From the NCBI GenBank assembly GCA_038728585.1, contig JAVYTR010000003.1, positions 62,001-126,000 of the forward strand: a DNA stretch of 64,000 bases, written 5' to 3'. This document shows, one piece after another, positions 59,340 through 64,000 of the stretch. The notes beneath the pieces were generated by a model. It was not told where the DNA came from. It did not search any database and worked only from the letters and a program-made list of their open reading frames with translations. Origin of the DNA: Conexivisphaerales archaeon (GTDB lineage: Archaea; Thermoproteota; Nitrososphaeria; Conexivisphaerales; DTJL01). How positions within the stretch are numbered: position 1 is the stretch's first letter; every line of letters begins with the position of its first letter. The translations under genes were made by a program, and so were the position numbers.

Positions 59340-59858
59340 CTATGATAGCAATTCTGCTATTGCAACAAGTAATCCACCCTGTGCACTTCCAAAATCCTCC
59401 TCTTTCATCCGTTCTAATTCAAAATAACCGAGTTCATCGATCCATTCACTCTTCACAGGCTCTCCATCAGTTTCAACTCTGTAAAGAAAACAGTAATCCC
59501 AGTGGTATTCGCCTGGGTATCTTCTGCTGGGAGAATAGAAGCTGTATAATTTCATCCCTTCCGGGGCACTGTAGTTTCTGATACCAAGCTGGCTGAACAT
59601 TATTCTTTGAAGGGTTTCATCTGGATGTTCGCCGATGGCAACGTAAGAACTTGGAAACCTCCACCTGCTCAACTCAACGGAGATACCTGCTTCATCGTAT
59701 AATCTCCAGTTGGGAGCCCATTCTTGCCAGCGTTGATGCTGTTTCGGTCTTAGAAGCAATACCTTCCTTTCTCTTTCAATTACTGCAAATACTGATATGC
59801 AGAAACCACCTTTAGGAACAAAATGCTTTGGTGAAGGACCAAACAGTGCGTATGACAT
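59340..59858 (-). CDS. NUDIX-fold protein with degenerate Nudix box (copy B)
   Basis: A 172-residue protein. PKGGFCISVFAVIERERKVL is the first strand pair; SYVAIGEHPDETLQRIMFSQLGI occupies the Nudix box, keeping GE, but RE and EE are RI and SQ. YHWDYCFLYRVETDGEPVKS parallels NHWDIEFIFTG of copy A at 25516. The shared changes point to one family that kept the fold while losing most metal ligands. It is a single gene. Confidence 0.75.
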   Translation of the reverse strand: MSYALFGPSPKHFVPKGGFCISVFAVIERERKVLLLRPKQHQRWQEWAPNWRLYDEAGISVELSRWRFPSSYVAIGEHPDETLQRIMFSQLGIRNYSAPEGMKLYSFYSPSRRYPGEYHWDYCFLYRVETDGEPVKSEWIDELGYFELERMKEEDFGSAQGGLLVAIAELLS

Positions 59859-59985
59859 CTGCCTGGCTGCTATTTCCCTTCATTTTAATTTTTCTTTACT
59901 GTTTGCTTATTCATGCTAACAAATATGATGGCAGAAATGTGTAGACCCTAACACATATCAATAAGTCCCTTTCTTGTTACAGTTT

Positions 59986-60315
59986 ATGGTAAGATTGAGC
60001 GAAACCGAGATAGAGAGCAGGTTAAAAAAGCTGAAAGGATGGAGCTACAGAGATGGGTTTCTGGTCAAGAATTTCAGGTTCAAGACGTTCATGCAGGGTA
60101 TCAGATTCGTAAATTCTGTTGCTCAGCTCGCGGAGGAGATTCAGCATCACCCTGACATTCATGTACGCTGGACGAACGTAAGGCTTGAGATTCAGAGCCA
60201 TGATGAAGGAGGAGTTACATCCAGAGATTTCAACCTGGCAGGTAAAATAGAGAAGATGATAGGGGAGAAGGAAAAGGGCAAGTCGTCGAAGACCAAAATT
60301 GAGAAGCGTCTATAA
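59986..60315 (+). CDS. Pterin-4a-carbinolamine dehydratase
   Basis: A 109-residue protein of the PCD/DCoH family. AEEIQHHPDIHVRWTNVRLE has the active-site H-H-P-D pair and WTNV; GGVTSRDFNLAGKI holds the trailing D. It dehydrates 4a-hydroxytetrahydrobiopterin or, in prokaryotes, may act in pterin cofactor recycling or molybdopterin metabolism. The ATG at 59986 is chosen because CATATCAATAAG lies about 28 nt before it; the frame's earlier codons lack an ATG start. Its end comes close to the aconitase start. Confidence 0.9.
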   Translation: MVRLSETEIESRLKKLKGWSYRDGFLVKNFRFKTFMQGIRFVNSVAQLAEEIQHHPDIHVRWTNVRLEIQSHDEGGVTSRDFNLAGKIEKMIGEKEKGKSSKTKIEKRL

Positions 60316-60346
60316 GGATGATGGTCGAGAAGAGACAGGAGATAGC

Positions 60347-63094
60347 TTGAAGACCTCCTTCGATTTTGCTCGTGACGAAATAGCAACCCCAGCCGGTAAG
60401 GCTGGGTACTACAACCTGGTGAAGCTGAAGGAGCTTGGTGTGGACGTAGAGCAGCTACCTTTCTCGATAAGAGTTCTTCTTGAGAACTCGATTAGACATT
60501 CCTCAGTCACAGAAGGGGCCGAGGAGGCTGCACACCAGCTCTTATCCTGGCCAAAGAGCGTTGGGAAGGAGCTTCCCTTTATGCCTGGGAGAGTGTTACT
60601 GCAGGACTACACTGGAGTGCCTCTGATAGTAGATTTGGCTGCTTTGAGAGATGCTGTGAAATCGAAAGGGATGCAACCAGCATCAGTCAATTCTCGTGTC
60701 CCCGTAGACCTGATAGTGGACCATTCTGTGCAGGTTGACAGATGGGCTGTGGAAGATGCGATTTTATACAACCTTCAGAAGGAGTACGAGCGTAATTCCG
60801 AGCGATATTCTCTTCTGAAGTGGGCTCAATCATCGTTCTCGAATATGAGAATCTTTCCTCCTGGCAAAGGTATCTGTCATCAGGTGAACCTGGAATACAT
60901 CGCTACCGTGATCTCCACGATGCCTGACAGGTCTGGAAGGCTCACTGCATTTCCTGACACCGTTGTAGGTACCGATTCACATACACCTATGGTGAACGGA
61001 ATGGCAGTGCTAGGGTGGGGAGTTGGAGGAATAGAGGCTGAAGCTGTAATGCTTGGCCAGCCCTACCACATGCCGATCCCTGAGGTTGTAGGAGTTGAAA
61101 TAGTAGGAAGGCTCAGAGAAGGCTCAACCCCTACGGATGTTGTGCTGACGATAACCGAGAAGCTTAGGAAGAAGGGTGTGGTCGGTAAATTCGTAGAATT
61201 CTTCGGCGAGGGTTATGAGAGGCTTACTGTACCTGACAGAGCGACACTGGGCAACATGGCACCAGAATACGGTGCTACTGTAGGGTTCTCGCCTATAGAT
61301 GAGAACACTCTGGAGTATTTGCTTGGAACCGGAAGAGAGCCTTCGCATGTGGACTTCGTAAGGCGGTACAGCTTTGCCAACAAAATGTTCTATGAAGTTG
61401 GGTCAAGACCGAAGTATTCTGAAGTTGTTGTAATAGACCTGAGTGAAGTTGAGCCGTCAATAGCAGGGCCCAGAAACCCGGATGAGAGAATCTCTATCAG
61501 AAGTGCACCACAGGTAATACACCAGATAATATCGTCGTCAAGCAGAAAGACTGCGCATAATGCAGCACTACCATCCGGTCACATCAACGACGGCTACCAG
61601 CCAGTGGAGTTGAGGGCTAGTGAAGCCAAGTCAGTTGCAGGAAAAGTCAGCTCAGGGATAGCATTGACAGAGGGACTTTCTGACGGCTCCGTAGTGATAG
61701 CCGCAATAACCTCGTGCACAAATACATCAAACCCTACAGTGATGCTCGGAGCTGGCCTCCTTGCAAAGAAGCTGGTTCAGCTGGGGCTTAAGCCGAAGCC
61801 ATATGTTAAGACCAGCATGGCACCAGGCTCCAGAGTTGTCACTGATTACCTTGAAAATTCGGGTCTGCTTCCATACCTTGACAGGCTGGGGTTCAACGTA
61901 GTAGGCTATGGCTGCACCACATGCATAGGCAACAGCGGTCCTCTGGCTAAGGAAGTGGAGGAAGAGATAAAGTCCAGAGACCTGTATGCTGTGGCAGTTC
62001 TTAGCGGTAATAGAAACTTTGACGGTAGGATTCATCCTCTTGCCAAGGGCTCGTTCCTCACTTCGCCAATGATGGTGGTTGCATACGCAATTGCGGGAAG
62101 GATAGATTTTGACTTCGAAAGACAGCCTCTAGGCAAGACAAAGGACGGCAAGGAAGTCTATCTAAAGGACATCTGGCCAACTATGGAAGAGATTAGGGCA
62201 ACAGTTACAAGGTCTCTGAACGCAGACCTTTACAGGAAGAGATATTCAAATGCTACCGAGGGGGACGAGAAGTGGAATTCCCTCCCTTCATCAACTGGCG
62301 AGGTTTACAGCTGGCAGGAGAGTTCGACCTACATAAGGAGACCTCCATGGTTCGATATGAATGTTGAGACGATGAAGGATATACTGAATGCAAGAGTGCT
62401 ATGTCTGCTCGAAGACAAGGTAACGACAGACCATATATCTCCTGCTGGGTCGATACCTTACGACAGCCCTGCAGGCAGGTACCTAAGGGAACATGGAATC
62501 GATGTTACACAGTTCAGCACTTACGGCAGCAGAAGAGGAAACCATGAAGTCATGGTCAGAGGAGGATTCAGCAATATCAGGCTGAAGAACCTGCTTGCGC
62601 AGGGAAAGGAAGGGGGATGGACCACTCACCTGCCCTCTGGGGAGCTGATGACGATATATGATGCATCAGTCAGGTACCAAAATGAGGGAGTGCCACTGAT
62701 AGTTGTTGCAGGGAAGGAATACGGTGCAGGAAGTTCGAGAGACTGGGCTGCAAAGGCTCCATTGCTTCTCGGAGTCAGAGCTGTAATTGCTGAATCCTTC
62801 GAAAGGATACATCGCAGCAACCTGATAGCAATGGGGATTCTGCCGCTCGAATTCACAGAAGGTCAGAGCTACAGGAGCTTGGGTCTGAATGGGAAAGAGG
62901 TTTACAGTATAAGGGGACTGGCAAATATGACAAGGCCGAACGAAGTTCTAGAGGTTGAGGCAGACGACCAGAACGGAAAGAAGACAGAATTCAGGGTCAG
63001 AACTAGGATCGATAATCCTGCTGAACTGAAGTATTTCGCTGCAGGGGGAATACTTCCTTACGTAATGGCCCAGCTTATAGATGAGAAGTCTTGA
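60347..63094 (+). CDS. acnA: Aconitate hydratase (AcnA/IRP-type)
   Basis: A 915-residue enzyme that isomerises citrate and isocitrate in the TCA cycle. Cluster cysteines: ITSCTNTSNPTVML and VVGYGCTTCIGNSGPL. Active-site pieces: GVGGIEAEAVMLGQPYHMPI, MVNGMAVLGWG, and C-terminal swivel-domain motif GAGSSRDWAAKAPLLLGV. Start TTG 60347 is favoured: GGAG lies six to nine nt before it, and SFDFA is the usual start of this family. The earlier TTG at 60299 would add 16 residues and overlap the pterin dehydratase gene. Confidence 0.95.
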   Translation: MKTSFDFARDEIATPAGKAGYYNLVKLKELGVDVEQLPFSIRVLLENSIRHSSVTEGAEEAAHQLLSWPKSVGKELPFMPGRVLLQDYTGVPLIVDLAALRDAVKSKGMQPASVNSRVPVDLIVDHSVQVDRWAVEDAILYNLQKEYERNSERYSLLKWAQSSFSNMRIFPPGKGICHQVNLEYIATVISTMPDRSGRLTAFPDTVVGTDSHTPMVNGMAVLGWGVGGIEAEAVMLGQPYHMPIPEVVGVEIVGRLREGSTPTDVVLTITEKLRKKGVVGKFVEFFGEGYERLTVPDRATLGNMAPEYGATVGFSPIDENTLEYLLGTGREPSHVDFVRRYSFANKMFYEVGSRPKYSEVVVIDLSEVEPSIAGPRNPDERISIRSAPQVIHQIISSSSRKTAHNAALPSGHINDGYQPVELRASEAKSVAGKVSSGIALTEGLSDGSVVIAAITSCTNTSNPTVMLGAGLLAKKLVQLGLKPKPYVKTSMAPGSRVVTDYLENSGLLPYLDRLGFNVVGYGCTTCIGNSGPLAKEVEEEIKSRDLYAVAVLSGNRNFDGRIHPLAKGSFLTSPMMVVAYAIAGRIDFDFERQPLGKTKDGKEVYLKDIWPTMEEIRATVTRSLNADLYRKRYSNATEGDEKWNSLPSSTGEVYSWQESSTYIRRPPWFDMNVETMKDILNARVLCLLEDKVTTDHISPAGSIPYDSPAGRYLREHGIDVTQFSTYGSRRGNHEVMVRGGFSNIRLKNLLAQGKEGGWTTHLPSGELMTIYDASVRYQNEGVPLIVVAGKEYGAGSSRDWAAKAPLLLGVRAVIAESFERIHRSNLIAMGILPLEFTEGQSYRSLGLNGKEVYSIRGLANMTRPNEVLEVEADDQNGKKTEFRVRTRIDNPAELKYFAAGGILPYVMAQLIDEKS

Positions 63095-63106
63095 TAGGCT
63101 GACTAT

Positions 63107-63535
63107 TTAAGGTGAAGTTATCTTTATGCATCCTGTTGGGCAGCTGGTCTCACAGGCCATGCAGAATATGCAGTCAGCCTCCCTGATAGGGTCTGACTTG
63201 TCGCACCTGTATTTGTTCCAATCTTCTGAGCCTGGCTCCACTACTTTGTCCTTTCCTGTACCTGCCTGACCAGGATTAAGGAACCATTCAAAAACATTAA
63301 CAGGGCAGACATCCATGCACACACCGTCTGCTACGCAGTTCTCCCAGTCCACAGCTACGCTAGTCCCATGTATACCGAGTGCAGTAGGGTAAGGCTTCCC
63401 CTCAGCATCAAGCCTGACCTTTCCTTCAGCCCTAACCTTATGACCCTGATGTTCACCAGTGACCGGATATTCGTCAGGTTTCTGGAGAAATTGAGGGTCT
63501 ATTGGATGAGTCTTATAACCAACATCTCGAACCAA
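63107..63535 (-). CDS. Zinc-containing 7Fe/6Fe-type ferredoxin
   Basis: A 142-residue ferredoxin. The N-terminal extension has zinc-ligand His in TGEHQGHKVRAEG and IHGTSVA (two or three His), and the zinc Asp is probably in RCDKSD. Clusters: CVADGVCMDVCPVNVFEW and CIFCMACETSCPTGCIKI. This is the Zn-ferredoxin of Sulfolobus and Thermoplasma, found widely in aerobic archaea, where it accepts electrons from 2-oxoacid oxidoreductases. The start is a TTG at 63535. Its 3' end is 12 nt from the aconitase stop. Confidence 0.92.
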   Translation of the reverse strand: MVRDVGYKTHPIDPQFLQKPDEYPVTGEHQGHKVRAEGKVRLDAEGKPYPTALGIHGTSVAVDWENCVADGVCMDVCPVNVFEWFLNPGQAGTGKDKVVEPGSEDWNKYRCDKSDPIREADCIFCMACETSCPTGCIKITSP

Positions 63536-63677
63536 GATCTGCTTACCTAAGAAAGGGCGATTTGAATCGGTATAAAAATCTTATGTGAAGATGGTTGACT
63601 TTTTCTAATTCTCCTATTTTGAAACGTATGAGTGGGTTGATTGACAAGTTGCGCTCTGCTTAAAAAGGAGTTTATGA

Positions 63678-64000
63678 ATGAAGACAAGAAAACCCGTCAT
63701 GAATAGGCTATCTTCAGAAAAGAGTCCATATCTGCTAAAGCATGCTGACAATCCGGTAGACTGGTACCCGTGGTGCGAAGAAGCTTTTCAAAAAGCGAAG
63801 GAAGAAGATAAGCCGATCTTTCTCAGTATAGGGTATTCATCATGCCACTGGTGCAACGTAATGGAAGAAGAGTCTTTCAGAGACCCTGAAATTGCGAAAA
63901 TGCTGAACGAGACGTTTGTATGCATAAAGGTGGACAGAGAGGAGAGGCCTGACATAGATAATCTCTACATGACCTTCTGTCAGATGATGACTGGCTCCGG
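63678..64000 (+). CDS. DUF255 thioredoxin-domain protein (YyaL/SSP411 family), 5' part
   Basis: The first 107 codons lie in the window. The sequence [20 protein letters not shown], then [20 protein letters not shown] and [20 protein letters not shown] is highly characteristic: [17 protein letters not shown] and CHWCxVMExESF. It has a thioredoxin-like fold with a CxxC pair (CHWC) followed by a glycosidase-like toroid, which is outside the window. The ATG at 63678 follows AAGGAG by 7 nt. A frame starting at ATG 63674 stops after 10 codons. Confidence 0.92.
   Translation, partial: MKTRKPVMNRLSSEKSPYLLKHADNPVDWYPWCEEAFQKAKEEDKPIFLSIGYSSCHWCNVMEEESFRDPEIAKMLNETFVCIKVDREERPDIDNLYMTFCQMMTGS

Noticed and set aside
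1-64000. CRISPR arrays, rRNA genes and insertion sequences
   Set aside because: No spaced direct-repeat series, conserved rRNA segment or transposase with terminal repeats was seen on either strand.

Overview
This window looks archaeal, most likely from the Thaumarchaeota/Nitrososphaeria side of the tree. The evidence is a tyrosine-recombinase relic of the type seen in thaumarchaeal genomes, a zinc-containing ferredoxin, PhoU fused to an AbrB-like domain, an HTH_10 regulator, two DUF1404 membrane proteins, HerA-like and RadB-like ATPases, an archaeal two-CPYC protein disulfide oxidoreductase, cupredoxins, and many genes whose TATA box lies 25-35 nt before the start codon (leaderless transcription, often with TTG or GTG starts). 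No ammonia-oxidation genes are visible. The gene set suggests an aerobic, organotrophic lineage with copper-dependent respiration. The lineage assignment is inference.

Layout. 1-3250: the start of a DNA glycosylase gene, a CBS protein, an NTF2-like protein, then a tRNA-Arg(CCU) with a 19-nt extra segment in its D arm. The tRNA 3' end is repeated 1.3 kb downstream, and the interval holds an integrase pseudogene and a hemerythrin-like gene, a decayed tRNA-targeted integrative element. 3250-13100: a STAND-type ATPase, a secreted beta-helix protein, an ABC exporter pair, a FAD oxidoreductase, an isochorismatase-like protein, an orphan protein and a histidine phosphatase. 13160-16090: a tightly packed operon of a HerA-like protein that has lost its P-loop, a RadB-like ATPase and a membrane protein. 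16300-22070: MFS transporter, disulfide oxidoreductase, HTH_10 regulator, NicO-like metal transporter with a palindromic operator, and mercuric reductase with an anomalous start. 22300-28450: enoyl-CoA hydratase, membrane proteins including a DUF1404 module, a degenerate NUDIX protein and a MutS-like ATPase.

28600-43060 is a respiratory supercluster: CbsA-like heme-b protein, heme-copper oxidase subunits I and II with two small membrane proteins, a 49-residue membrane peptide gene, two tail-to-tail Vgb-like beta-propellers, three cupredoxins, a second DUF1404 protein, and a polytopic protein with a CPSC motif. The blue-copper proteins could pass electrons to the CuA subunit, and the membrane proteins may serve copper or heme delivery (inference).

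43100-64000 is mostly housekeeping: PhoU, saccharopine-dehydrogenase-like protein, autoregulated PadR, EamA transporter, CBS protein, rhodanese next to a GcvH-TusA fusion lacking the lipoyl lysine, AmrS-type radical SAM enzyme, CysS, a GNAT-HExxH fusion, thioredoxin-like protein, an intact HerA-like ATPase, acetoacetyl-CoA synthetase, NifX-like protein, a second degenerate NUDIX protein, pterin carbinolamine dehydratase, aconitase, zinc ferredoxin, and the start of a DUF255 thioredoxin-domain protein. The best candidates for undescribed biology are the pseudo-HerA/RadB-like/membrane operon, the GcvH-TusA fusion beside rhodanese, and the oxidase supercluster with its unexplained small subunits and repeated DUF1404/Cys-pair modules.
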